Assembly (NCBI GenBank): GCA_050305935.1
Contig: JBNLGG010000036.1
Location: forward strand, 1-43,974
DNA length: 43,974 nt
Reading direction: 5' to 3'
DNA from: CAJXNP01 sp050305935
Lineage (GTDB): Bacteria; Bacteroidota; Bacteroidia; Cytophagales; Cyclobacteriaceae
Both the position numbers and the translations under genes were made by a program. The notes beneath the pieces are model-generated. The model had not been told where the DNA came from. It ran no database searches and saw nothing but the letters and a program-made list of their open reading frames with translations. Position 1 is the first letter of the stretch; the number at the start of each line of letters is the position of its first letter. This document shows, in pieces, positions 1-8,257 of this stretch.

Positions 1-4
1 ACTA

Positions 5-682
5 TCACTCCCCAATCATCCCCGGCCGTCGTTTCTTCGTCCTTTCCACAGCCTGGTCGTGGCGCCATTCATTGATTTTAGCTTCGTGACCTGAAAGCAA
101 TACGTCTGGTACTTTCCAGCCATTAAAATCTGCCGGGCGCGTGTAGACGGGGGGTGCAACCAGGTTATCCTGAAAGCTGTCGCTCAGCGCAGAGGTTTCA
201 TCATTTAGTACTCCCGGAATCAACCGGATGATCGCATCAGAAATAACCGCCGCCGCAATTTCACCTCCGGAGAGCACATAATTTCCAATGCTAATTTCTT
301 TTGTGATGAGGTGTTCGCGAACCCTTTCATCCACTCCTTTGTAGTGGCCGCACAGGATGACCAGGTTTTTTTTGAGGGAAAGTTGATTGGCCATCGACTG
401 GTCAAAAAGCTCTCCATCCGGACTCATGTAGATGACTTCGTCGTAGGATCTTTGCTTTTGCAGATCCTCCAGGCATTTGGCAACTGGTTCAATCATTAAC
501 ACCATGCCTGCTCCACCGCCATAAGCATAGTCGTCCACCTGCTTGTGTTTATTAAATGCATAATTGCGCAAGTCATGGATCACCACCTGGGCCAGGCCTT
601 TGTCTTCCGCCCGTTTAAGGATGGAATGCTGGAATGGGCTTTCAATGAGTTTTGGAAGGCAGGTAATGATATCAATTCTCAT
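5..682 (-). CDS. trmD: tRNA (guanine37-N1)-methyltransferase TrmD
   Basis: This 225-residue SPOUT methyltransferase makes m1G37 in tRNAs that read CNN and certain other codons, which prevents +1 frameshifting; it acts in the cytosol on S-adenosylmethionine. The trefoil-knot cofactor loop is visible as LCGHYKGVDERV followed by ISIGNYVLSGGE, and YAYGGGAGMVLM lies in the N-terminal half. Length is normal for the family. The stop TGA is only four bases from the window edge, so the gene is complete. Its ATG overlaps the rimM stop by 4 bases, which implies translational coupling. It is the third gene of the rpsP-rimM-trmD operon; rplS would be expected just outside the window. Confidence 0.97.
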   Translation of the reverse strand: MRIDIITCLPKLIESPFQHSILKRAEDKGLAQVVIHDLRNYAFNKHKQVDDYAYGGGAGMVLMIEPVAKCLEDLQKQRSYDEVIYMSPDGELFDQSMANQLSLKKNLVILCGHYKGVDERVREHLITKEISIGNYVLSGGEIAAAVISDAIIRLIPGVLNDETSALSDSFQDNLVAPPVYTRPADFNGWKVPDVLLSGHEAKINEWRHDQAVERTKKRRPGMIGE

Positions 683-1203
683 GACAAATACACATCAAGT
701 AATCCTTCCGGAAGGTTGGTTTTCAATACCCTGTTTTCTTTATCCACACCGGTAATGATGTCGTCCGTCACCGGGATAAGCACTTCTGCCCCCCTATAGT
801 CCATCACGATCAGGTCCTGTTTCCCTTTGAGAAAAACCTCTTTCACCTCACCGAGCTTGCCAAGATGCTGATCCTGGATGGTAAACCGGATAATTTCATG
901 GTAATAAAACTGGTGGCTTTTCAATTCCGGCAGGGCTACCAGCGGAAGGTATAATTTTGCACCCCGCAGTTCTTCGGCTTCCTCGATGGTATTAATTTCT
1001 TCGAAAGCAAAGACAATATTCTTACCAGCCTTTTTGAGGGACTCAATAAAAAATGGAACCAAGTCAGCACCCTGGGCAACTAACACTGATTCCATTTCCA
1101 AATATTCTTCGGGATTATCTACATCAAGAAAGACCTGTAGTTCTCCCTTTGTTCCATGGGGCTTGACAATGTATCCTAACTCGAAACAATCGTCAAGCTG
1201 CAT
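679..1203 (-). CDS. rimM: 16S rRNA processing protein RimM
   Basis: RimM binds ribosomal protein uS19 and helps mature the 3' (head) domain of 16S rRNA during 30S assembly. The 174-residue protein has the expected two-barrel plan: an N-terminal RimM domain beginning near residue 8 with GYIVKPHGTKGELQV, and a C-terminal PRC-barrel segment near residues 100-170 ending in EVLIPVTDD and NRVLKTNLPEGLLD. It lies between rpsP (2-base gap upstream) and trmD (4-base overlap downstream), the classical order. No internal anomaly was seen. Confidence 0.96.
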   Translation of the reverse strand: MQLDDCFELGYIVKPHGTKGELQVFLDVDNPEEYLEMESVLVAQGADLVPFFIESLKKAGKNIVFAFEEINTIEEAEELRGAKLYLPLVALPELKSHQFYYHEIIRFTIQDQHLGKLGEVKEVFLKGKQDLIVMDYRGAEVLIPVTDDIITGVDKENRVLKTNLPEGLLDVYLS

Positions 1204-1205
1204 GT

Positions 1206-2057
1206 TTATTTTTTCTCTTCGTCAGAAGATTCTTCCTTGTCTGACGTAGCTTCAGCGGAGTCAGATTTTGCTTCGGCTTCAGGTGCTTTTTCTTCAGCAG
1301 CCGGCGCTTCCTCTTTAGCTTCAGCAGCGGGCTCTTCCACTTTCTCTTCTGCGGCGGGCTCTTCTACTACCTCTGCTTTTGGCTCTTCAGCTGGTGCTTC
1401 CTCTGCCTTTGGCTCCTCAACAGGCGCTTCTTCGGCTTTTGGCTCTTCAGCGGCAGGCTCTTCTGCTACCGGTGTTTCTTCTGCTACCGGAGCTTCTTCT
1501 ACTGCGGGTGCTTCTGTAGCTGGAGCTTCCTCCACTGCTGCTTCAGCGCTCACTTCCACTTCCGTTTCTGCACTTTCTTCTACAGCTTCAGCATTTGCGG
1601 CTTCCTGTTTTGCTTTCAGATCGGCTACCCTTGCCTCATTCTTTTTCTTCTCTTCGTCAAGCTTTTTCTTCACGTCTAAAGCTTTTTGCTTCGCTAGCGT
1701 ATCAACTTTACCCTGAATCTTAGAGTCTTTTTCTGCTTTCCAGTCGGCGAACTTCTTGTCGGCTTCCTCCTGGGTAATAGCTCCTTTTAGTACTCCCAAT
1801 TGCAGGTGCTTTTTAAGCATGATACCCCGGTAAGAAAGAATTCTTCTTGCGGTATCCGTTGGCTGTGCGCCTTTCATTACCCAATCCAATGTCTTGTCTT
1901 CATCGATGTCAACCGTAGCCGGATTGGTATTTGGGTTATAGATTCCCAAATTTTCAATGTACTTACCATCTCGTGGTGCTCTGGCGTCCGCTACAACCAC
2001 GTTGTAAATCGCCAGTTTCTTGCGTCCTCGACGCGTTAGTCTAATTTTAACTGCCAT
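1206..2057 (-). CDS. rpsP: 30S ribosomal protein bS16 with long acidic tail
   Basis: The first ~85 residues are ordinary bS16, starting MAVKIRLTRRGRKK with PRDGKYIENLGIYNP after it. Most bacterial S16 proteins end near residue 80-90, whereas this one is 283 residues. Residues ~105-155 form a lysine-rich, probably helical linker. Residues ~155-283 are almost only Ala, Glu, Pro and Val, with near-repeats of EEPKAEEAP. C-terminal extensions of S16 are common in Bacteroidota, but this one is long. The tail is low complexity and likely disordered; its role is unknown. The gene heads the rimM-trmD operon, and a -7 promoter box lies about 50 bases upstream of the ATG. Confidence 0.96.
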   Translation of the reverse strand: MAVKIRLTRRGRKKLAIYNVVVADARAPRDGKYIENLGIYNPNTNPATVDIDEDKTLDWVMKGAQPTDTARRILSYRGIMLKKHLQLGVLKGAITQEEADKKFADWKAEKDSKIQGKVDTLAKQKALDVKKKLDEEKKKNEARVADLKAKQEAANAEAVEESAETEVEVSAEAAVEEAPATEAPAVEEAPVAEETPVAEEPAAEEPKAEEAPVEEPKAEEAPAEEPKAEVVEEPAAEEKVEEPAAEAKEEAPAAEEKAPEAEAKSDSAEATSDKEESSDEEKK

Positions 2058-2108
2058 TTTTTTGTTTTAAAATTTGTAGGAACTCGTCCTGTCTTTAAAA
2101 ATGAGGTG

Positions 2109-2116
2109 CAAAAATA
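2109..2116 (-). promoter_or_regulatory. Bacteroidota -7 promoter box for rpsP-rimM-trmD
   Basis: The minus strand reads TATTTTTG, an exact match to the Bacteroidota -7 consensus TAnnTTTG. It sits about 52 bases upstream of the rpsP ATG. No clear TTTG -33 element was seen at the usual distance, so only the -7 box is claimed. Confidence 0.45.
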
Positions 2117-2222
2117 GGAGTATTTTTCTAATTATCAGAGGTTTTCGTCTTTTTTTAAGAAATACACCAGCAGCAAACCCCAGTAGACAAAAAACCTTTA
2201 TATTTGTTAAAACGGTTACACA

Positions 2223-2255
2223 GTTTTAATAAACTATAAAACATTGCTACATTTG
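2223..2255 (+). promoter_or_regulatory. Probable promoter of sucA
   Basis: TACATTTG at 2248-2255 matches TAnnTTTG exactly and lies 25 bases upstream of the sucA ATG, giving a short leader. A weak -33-like GTTTTA lies 20 bases upstream at 2223-2228. The intergenic space is shared with the divergent rpsP operon. Confidence 0.45.
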
Positions 2256-2280
2256 ACATCTTATTAAAGTAAATCACACA

Positions 2281-5007
2281 ATGAACCGTTACTCGTATAT
2301 TTCCAATGCGGAAGGAAGTTACATTGACGAGCTGTATAGCAAGTACAAAGAAGACCCATCGTCCGTAGACATCACCTGGCAAAAGTTTTTTGAGGGGTTT
2401 GAGTTTTCACAGCAAAGCACCGGAAACAATGGAGCGCCCGGCGTTACCACGGAAAATGTTACGCTCAAGGAGCTGGAAGTAAGGAATTTAATTCACGTTT
2501 ACCGTACCCGCGGCCACTTAAAATCAGATACAAATCCCATCAGACCGAGAAGAAAGCACAATGTCGTGCTGGAACCTTCTGATTTTAACCTCACTCAGGA
2601 AGATCTCAACAGCGAGTTTGAGGTAGGTGATGTGATAGGGCTAGGTAAAACTTCCTTACAGAACATCATAGATAAATTAAGCAAAACCTATTTAGGATCG
2701 ATAGGCTTTGAATTTATGCACATTCGCGATGTGGAAATTATCGAATGGTTCAAGCAAAAAGCGGAACAGGAATTTTACACTTATGATCCCAATGGGGAAG
2801 AAAAGAGAAGGATTCTATCCAAGCTAAACGAAGCCGTCGTTTTCGAAAACTTCCTTCACACCAAGTACATCGGTCAAAAACGATTTTCGCTGGAAGGTGG
2901 GGAAAACGCCATCCCATTCCTGGATAAAGTGATTCGCAAAGCCGGCCAGCTAGACGTAAAGGAGGTAGTGATCGGGATGGCCCATCGGGGCCGCCTAAAT
3001 GTGTTGGCCAATATTATGGGCAAAACCTACGAAGAAATATTTACGGAATTTGAAGGCACTTCTTCACCCGATCTGACCATGGGTGATGGCGACGTGAAAT
3101 ACCACCTGGGCTATTCATCTGAAGTTCCCACAGGCAATGGGCATGATCTATATTTGAAATTGACACCAAATCCCTCCCACCTGGAAGCGGTGAATCCGGT
3201 AGTTCTTGGATATACCCGTGCACAAATTGATGATGAATATGACGGTGATCTCAAGGCAGGCCTCCCCATTTTGATCCACGGTGATGCGGCTGTCGCTGGA
3301 CAGGGCATCATGTATGAAATCGTTCAAATGTCAAAACTACCGGGATACAAGACGGGTGGTACCATCCATTTTGTGATCAATAACCAGGTAGGATTTACGA
3401 CGGATTACGATGATGCGAGATCAGCCATTTATTGTACAGACATAGGTAAAATTGTAGACGCACCGGTACTACACGTAAATGGTGATGACGCAGAAGCCAT
3501 TAATTTTGCGGCAGAATTGGCGGTGGAATACCGGCAAAAATTTGGGCAGGACATCTTCATTGATATGCTGTGTTACCGTCGTCACGGTCATAACGAAAGC
3601 GACGAACCAAAATTTACCCAGCCGAAACTCTACAACCTGATTGCAAAACATCCGAACCCCAGGGAGGTTTACTCCAAAAAATTGATCGAAAGAGGGGACG
3701 TAGATGCTCAGTTGGCCAAAAAAATGGACAAAGAGTTTAGGGGTTTGCTACAGGATCGACTTAACCTGGTAAAGCAAAAACCACTGCCATATAGTCCACA
3801 AAAATTGGAAGAAGAATGGAAACTACTGAGAAGGGCCACGCCTGAAGATTTTGATTCCTCTCCTGACACTTCCATTTCGAAAGAATTGGTAGAAAAGGTA
3901 GGCAAAGCGCTTACGACTATTCCCAAAGGGTTTAAACCAATCAAGCAGGTAGACAAACTGCTCAAAGACAGAAAGTCTAACTTCTTCGAAAAGAAAGAAT
4001 TAGCCTGGGCCGATGCGGAATTGCTTGCCTATGGTTCACTTTTAGCGGAGGATAAAATTGTGCGGATGTCGGGCCAGGATGTGAAACGAGGCACCTTTTC
4101 ACACCGTCACTGTGTTCTGTTTGACGCGGAAACAAACGAGCCTTATTTAAACCTTAACCATATTTCTGAAAACCAGGAGAAATTCAAAATATATAATTCT
4201 TTGCTATCAGAATTTGGTGTGTTGGGATTTGAGTATGGCTATGCCATGGCCACTCCAAATGCACTTGTTGTTTGGGAAGCGCAGTTTGGTGATTTTGCCA
4301 ATGGCGCACAGGTACTGATCGACCAGTTCGTGACCAGTGCGGAAACTAAATGGCAACGAATGAACGGGCTCGTAATGTTGTTGCCTCACGGATACGAAGG
4401 GCAAGGACCGGAACACTCCAGTGCCCGACCGGAACGTTTCCTCGAGCTGGCAGCCGATTACAATATGGTGGTGGCCAATATTACCACACCGGCTAATTTC
4501 TTCCACCTGTTACGAAGGCAATTGACCTGGGAATTTAGAAAACCATGCGTTGTCATGTCGCCCAAGTCCCTTCTGAGGCACCCAAGTGTCGTATCACCAC
4601 TATCCGAATTTACAGATGGGAAATTTATCGAGGTCATCGATGATCCATACGTGGATGCAAAAACGGTAAAAAGAATACTGTTCTGTTCGGGCAAGGTTTA
4701 CTATGACTTGCTGGAAGAACAGCAGAAGGAAAAAAGAAAAGATGTTGCCATCGTGCGAATTGAGCAGCTATTTCCCTGGCCGCAAAGCCAGATATTTACC
4801 ATTTTAAAAAGATACAAGGGCGCTGAAATTGTTTGGGTACAGGAGGAACCGGAAAACATGGGGCCATGGACCTACATCCTCAGAAAATACAAAGACCGCG
4901 TACACCACGGCATTTACCGAAAGGCCAGCGCCTCCCCTGCCACCGGTTTTAGTAAGGTGCATCAGCAGGTACAACACGAACTAGTAAAAAAAGCATTTAA
5001 AATTTAG
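2281..5007 (+). CDS. sucA: 2-oxoglutarate dehydrogenase E1 component
   Basis: This 908-residue thiamine diphosphate enzyme decarboxylates 2-oxoglutarate and passes the succinyl group to the E2 lipoyl arm in the TCA cycle. The N-terminal segment NAEGSYIDELYSKYKEDP is the E2-docking helix typical of E1o. Catalytic-core landmarks are MAHRGRLNVLANIMGK, the ThDP-binding stretch HGDAAVAGQG to VINNQVGFTT, and YRRHGHNESDEP. The C-terminal transketolase-like half carries HGYEGQGPEHSSARPER, diagnostic of E1o. Length is normal. Five bases separate its stop from sucB, so E1 and E2 are cotranscribed. Confidence 0.97.
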   Translation: MNRYSYISNAEGSYIDELYSKYKEDPSSVDITWQKFFEGFEFSQQSTGNNGAPGVTTENVTLKELEVRNLIHVYRTRGHLKSDTNPIRPRRKHNVVLEPSDFNLTQEDLNSEFEVGDVIGLGKTSLQNIIDKLSKTYLGSIGFEFMHIRDVEIIEWFKQKAEQEFYTYDPNGEEKRRILSKLNEAVVFENFLHTKYIGQKRFSLEGGENAIPFLDKVIRKAGQLDVKEVVIGMAHRGRLNVLANIMGKTYEEIFTEFEGTSSPDLTMGDGDVKYHLGYSSEVPTGNGHDLYLKLTPNPSHLEAVNPVVLGYTRAQIDDEYDGDLKAGLPILIHGDAAVAGQGIMYEIVQMSKLPGYKTGGTIHFVINNQVGFTTDYDDARSAIYCTDIGKIVDAPVLHVNGDDAEAINFAAELAVEYRQKFGQDIFIDMLCYRRHGHNESDEPKFTQPKLYNLIAKHPNPREVYSKKLIERGDVDAQLAKKMDKEFRGLLQDRLNLVKQKPLPYSPQKLEEEWKLLRRATPEDFDSSPDTSISKELVEKVGKALTTIPKGFKPIKQVDKLLKDRKSNFFEKKELAWADAELLAYGSLLAEDKIVRMSGQDVKRGTFSHRHCVLFDAETNEPYLNLNHISENQEKFKIYNSLLSEFGVLGFEYGYAMATPNALVVWEAQFGDFANGAQVLIDQFVTSAETKWQRMNGLVMLLPHGYEGQGPEHSSARPERFLELAADYNMVVANITTPANFFHLLRRQLTWEFRKPCVVMSPKSLLRHPSVVSPLSEFTDGKFIEVIDDPYVDAKTVKRILFCSGKVYYDLLEEQQKEKRKDVAIVRIEQLFPWPQSQIFTILKRYKGAEIVWVQEEPENMGPWTYILRKYKDRVHHGIYRKASASPATGFSKVHQQVQHELVKKAFKI

Positions 5008-5012
5008 TCATA

Positions 5013-6527
5013 ATGAGTTTAGAAATAAAAGTACCTTCAGTAGGTGAATCTATCAGTGAAGTAACAATATCGCAATGGACTAAAGGTGATGGGGAATTCG
5101 TGGAGATGGATGAGGTGATCTGTGAACTTGAATCTGACAAAGCTACTTTTGAACTTACAGCCGAGAAATCGGGAACATTAAAAATCCTGGCGAAAGAAGG
5201 AGAAACACTTCCCATCGGGGCGCCTATCTGTAAAATAGAAGAAGGAGGAAGTGCACCCAAAGATGCCAGCGAACAAAAATTGACACCGGACGAATCGAAC
5301 AATGAAGCGAAGAAAACCGGTAAAATCATTGAAATGAAAGTGCCTGAAGTGGCCGAATCCATTACGGAAGTAGTGCTATCCAACTGGCTAAAATCAGATG
5401 GTGACATCGTGGAACTGGATGAGGGAATTGCCGAGATCGAATCAGATAAGGCTACTTTTGAATTGCCTGCCGAGACGATGGGTAAACTGCAGATCATTGC
5501 AAAGGAGGGCGATACCTTAAAAATTGGTGACCTGATTTGTAAAATTGAAGAAATGGAAGGTGAAGTAACCGGCTTGCCCACTACATCACCAAATCAGGAA
5601 AAAACAGCCGTTATTCCTCAAAACGAACAAAATTACGCCACGGGGCATCCCTCACCTGCCGCAGCCAAAATTATGGCTGAGAAAGGGATTTCTGCTGACC
5701 AGGTAAAAGGAACCGGCAAAGATGGTCGTATCACAAAGGAAGACGCTTTGAATGCCCAGGCCGTTGATAAAAAACCTGAGCCTGCAAAAAAAGAAGAGAC
5801 CCAAGCGGCCTTTAGCGCTGGTGGATCCCGGGATCAAAACAGGCAAAAAATGTCTTCCTTGAGAAAAACCATTGCACGAAGGCTCGTTTCGGTAAAGAAT
5901 GAAACGGCCATGCTCACCACTTTTAATGAGGTGGACATGCAGCCGGTAATGGACATTCGAAAAAAATACAAAGACAGCTTCAAGGAAAAATACGACGTCA
6001 ACCTGGGGTTTATGTCATTCTTTACCAAGGCATGCTGCGTAGCACTGCAGGACTGGCCGGCGGTTAATGCCATGATCGATGGGGACGAGCTGGTGTACAA
6101 CAACTTTTGCGACATATCCATTGCTGTCTCGACACCGAAAGGATTGGTAGTTCCGGTAATCAGGAATGCCGAACAAATGTCCTTTGATCAGATAGAAAAA
6201 GAAATTATCCGCCTCGCGGCCAAGGCCAGGGATGGCAAATTGAGTATTGAAGAAATGCAGGGAGGCACTTTTACCATTACTAATGGAGGTATATTTGGAT
6301 CCATGCTTTCCACACCCATTATCAATGCCCCGCAATCTGCCATTTTAGGGATGCACAACATTGTGCAAAGACCCGTGGCCATTAATGGCGAGGTTAAAAT
6401 CAGACCTATTATGTATATCGCTCTTTCTTATGACCACAGGATTGTTGACGGCAGGGAATCGGTAAGCTTCCTCGTAAGGGTTAAAGAATTACTGGAAGAC
6501 CCGACTCGATTACTATTGTCCATCTAA
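5013..6527 (+). CDS. sucB: 2-oxoglutarate dehydrogenase E2 (dihydrolipoyl succinyltransferase), two lipoyl domains
   Basis: E2o forms the core of the 2-oxoglutarate dehydrogenase complex and moves succinyl groups to CoA. Two tandem lipoyl domains are visible, residues ~2-76 and ~106-180, each with the lipoylated lysine in ESDKATFEL (Lys43 and Lys146). A peripheral subunit-binding domain follows near 213-248 (SPAAAKIMAEKGISADQVKG, then GKDGRITKED). The catalytic acetyltransferase domain occupies ~275-504, with SYDHRIVDGRE carrying the active-site His and Asp. Most proteobacterial SucB proteins have one lipoyl domain. The succinyl-specific assignment rests on the sucA neighbour and the overall domain style. 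Confidence 0.95.
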   Translation: MSLEIKVPSVGESISEVTISQWTKGDGEFVEMDEVICELESDKATFELTAEKSGTLKILAKEGETLPIGAPICKIEEGGSAPKDASEQKLTPDESNNEAKKTGKIIEMKVPEVAESITEVVLSNWLKSDGDIVELDEGIAEIESDKATFELPAETMGKLQIIAKEGDTLKIGDLICKIEEMEGEVTGLPTTSPNQEKTAVIPQNEQNYATGHPSPAAAKIMAEKGISADQVKGTGKDGRITKEDALNAQAVDKKPEPAKKEETQAAFSAGGSRDQNRQKMSSLRKTIARRLVSVKNETAMLTTFNEVDMQPVMDIRKKYKDSFKEKYDVNLGFMSFFTKACCVALQDWPAVNAMIDGDELVYNNFCDISIAVSTPKGLVVPVIRNAEQMSFDQIEKEIIRLAAKARDGKLSIEEMQGGTFTITNGGIFGSMLSTPIINAPQSAILGMHNIVQRPVAINGEVKIRPIMYIALSYDHRIVDGRESVSFLVRVKELLEDPTRLLLSI

Positions 6528-6554
6528 AAAAACCAAACTCTGATGAAACCGACA

Positions 6555-6601
6555 TGTTAAAAATAATCATAAAACACACAGGGCAATGATTATTTTTAAC
6601 A
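6555..6601. repeat. Perfect 16-bp AT-rich inverted repeat between sucB and lpd
   Basis: The left arm at 6555-6570 (TGTTAAAAATAATCAT) is the exact reverse complement of the right arm at 6586-6601, with a 15-base spacer. It starts 28 bases after the sucB stop and ends 43 bases before the lpd ATG. It is AT-rich and lacks a T-run after the second arm, so it is a poor Rho-independent terminator; a regulator-binding site or mRNA stem is more likely. Confidence 0.7.
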
Positions 6602-6644
6602 ACAAAGGTTCCATTTGTGCCATTGAAAACAGACAAAATAAACT

Positions 6645-8045
6645 ATGAAATACGACGTAACTGTGATAGGCTCAGGCCCAGGCGGCTATGTAGCAGCCAT
6701 ACGAGCTGCACAATTGGGATTTAAAACAGCAATCATTGAGAAATACCCTGTGCTGGGTGGTACCTGCCTCAATGTAGGGTGTATCCCCTCAAAGGCATTG
6801 CTAGACTCATCTGAGCATTACTACAATGCAAAAAACCACTTTAATGAACATGGTATTAAGCTGTCAAATTTAAAGGTGGATTTGGAGCAAATGATCAACA
6901 GAAAAAATGGTGTGGTAAAACAAACAACTGATGGCATCGATTTTCTGATGAAAAAAAACAAAATCGATGTGCTGACGGGGCATGGCTCATTTGTGAATAA
7001 AAACACCATCAAAATCACCGATGAAAAGGGCAAGGAAACGACCATCGAATCAGACAAAGTCATCATTGCCACAGGATCAAAGCCTGCGTCACTGCCATTT
7101 ATCGAGCTGGACAAGAAGAGGGTCATCACGTCCACTGAAGCTTTAAATCTTAAGGAAGTGCCGAAGCACATGATTGTCATCGGCGGTGGGGTGATTGGCG
7201 TGGAGTTAGGTTCCGTGTATGCCAGGCTCGGTGCCAAAGTTAGTGTGGTGGAATTCCTGGATGGGCTCATCCCTACCATGGACAAAACCATGAGCAAAGA
7301 GCTTCAAAAAGTCCTCAAGAAATCCGGCTTTGAATACTACTTCAAGCATAAAGTAACAGAGGTAAAATCAACTGCCAAAGAGGTCACCGTCAAAGCCGAA
7401 ACACCAGGGGGTGAAACAGTTTCGATAAAAGGTGACTATTGCCTTGTTTCCATTGGAAGGCGACCATATACGGACAATCTCGGGTTGGAAAATGCCGGGG
7501 TAAAAATGGACGACAAGGGGCGAATCGAAGTGGACGACCACCTGAAAACCAATGTGGATAATATCTATGCCATAGGCGATGTCATCAAAGGAGCCATGCT
7601 CGCTCACAAAGCGGAGGAAGAAGGTGTCTTCGTGGCAGAAACATTGGCTGGGCAAAAACCACATATTAATTATTTGCTGATCCCTGGTGTAGTTTACACC
7701 TGGCCGGAGGTAGCATCAGTAGGATATACCGAAGAGCAATTAAAGGAAAACGGCACTCCCTATAAAAGCGGAGCATTTCCGTTCAAGGCCTCCGGACGGG
7801 CACGTGCCAGCATGGATACTGACGGGTTAATCAAAGTACTGGCACATAAGGAAACCGATGAAATTCTGGGTGTTCATATGATAGGGCCGCGAGCAGCAGA
7901 TATGATTGCCGAGGCGGTAGTAGCCATGGAATTCCGGGCTTCGGCAGAGGATGTTTCAAGGATGTCCCATGCCCACCCAACATTTACGGAATCCTTTAAG
8001 GAAGCCTGCCTGGCAGCAACAGACAATAGGGCATTGCACATTTAA
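6645..8045 (+). CDS. lpdA: Dihydrolipoyl dehydrogenase (E3)
   Basis: This FAD enzyme of 466 residues reoxidises dihydrolipoyl groups on E2 with NAD+. The N-terminal Rossmann motif is VIGSGPGGYVAA. The redox-active disulfide is GGTCLNVGCIPSK (Cys41 and Cys46). A second nucleotide-binding motif MIVIGGGVIGVELGS binds NAD. The C-terminal dimerisation domain contains the His-Glu pair in HAHPTFTESF. It follows sucAB with a 117-base gap holding a large palindrome, so it may have separate control. It could also serve pyruvate and branched-chain dehydrogenase complexes. Confidence 0.97.
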   Translation: MKYDVTVIGSGPGGYVAAIRAAQLGFKTAIIEKYPVLGGTCLNVGCIPSKALLDSSEHYYNAKNHFNEHGIKLSNLKVDLEQMINRKNGVVKQTTDGIDFLMKKNKIDVLTGHGSFVNKNTIKITDEKGKETTIESDKVIIATGSKPASLPFIELDKKRVITSTEALNLKEVPKHMIVIGGGVIGVELGSVYARLGAKVSVVEFLDGLIPTMDKTMSKELQKVLKKSGFEYYFKHKVTEVKSTAKEVTVKAETPGGETVSIKGDYCLVSIGRRPYTDNLGLENAGVKMDDKGRIEVDDHLKTNVDNIYAIGDVIKGAMLAHKAEEEGVFVAETLAGQKPHINYLLIPGVVYTWPEVASVGYTEEQLKENGTPYKSGAFPFKASGRARASMDTDGLIKVLAHKETDEILGVHMIGPRAADMIAEAVVAMEFRASAEDVSRMSHAHPTFTESFKEACLAATDNRALHI

Positions 8046-8052
8046 TCTTACC

Positions 8053-8081
8053 CCCGGCAAGTAAATTCTTGCCGGGATTTC
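8053..8081 (+). terminator. Intrinsic terminator after lpdA
   Basis: A perfect 9-bp GC-rich stem, CCCGGCAAG (8053-8061) and CTTGCCGGG (8068-8076), with a 6-base loop, begins 8 bases after the lpdA stop and is followed by ATTTCAAT. It closes the sucA-sucB-lpdA unit. The T-run is short, so termination may be partial. Confidence 0.75.
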
Positions 8082-8179
8082 AATAATTACAGCGTATCAT
8101 CCCTTTGATTGAGAGTTTTTCAACCAAATTCCCTTTATATATAAACTCTCTATTTTTTCAGATTCATTTCAGGATATAA

Positions 8180-8210
8180 TTTCGTTAATCACCTTTTCCT
8201 TATAACTTTG
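8180..8210 (+). promoter_or_regulatory. Probable carB promoter
   Basis: TAACTTTG at 8203-8210 is an exact TAnnTTTG -7 box. A -33-like TTTC lies 20 bases upstream at 8180-8183. The carB ATG is 48 bases downstream, and the lpdA terminator separates this promoter from the preceding operon. Confidence 0.5.
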
Positions 8211-8257
8211 CCGAAATTTTGGAAAAGGTAATTTTGAATAAAATCCCGTCTTAATCT

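Noticed and set aside
1237..1716. 159-codon plus-strand frame rich in Ser and Ala
   Set aside because: It is the mirror of the Ala/Glu/Pro codons of the rpsP tail; low complexity, no start context.
4997..5581. 194-codon minus-strand frame across sucB
   Set aside because: It mirrors the lipoyl-domain codons of sucB, is very Ser-rich and has no independent signals.
6555..6601. Intrinsic terminator reading of the sucB-lpdA palindrome
   Set aside because: Stem is AT-rich, loop is 15 bases, and no T-run follows, unlike the clear terminators at 8053 and 13631.
6821..7297. 158-codon minus-strand frame across lpdA
   Set aside because: Antisense to a well-conserved gene; composition is typical of reverse-strand reading.
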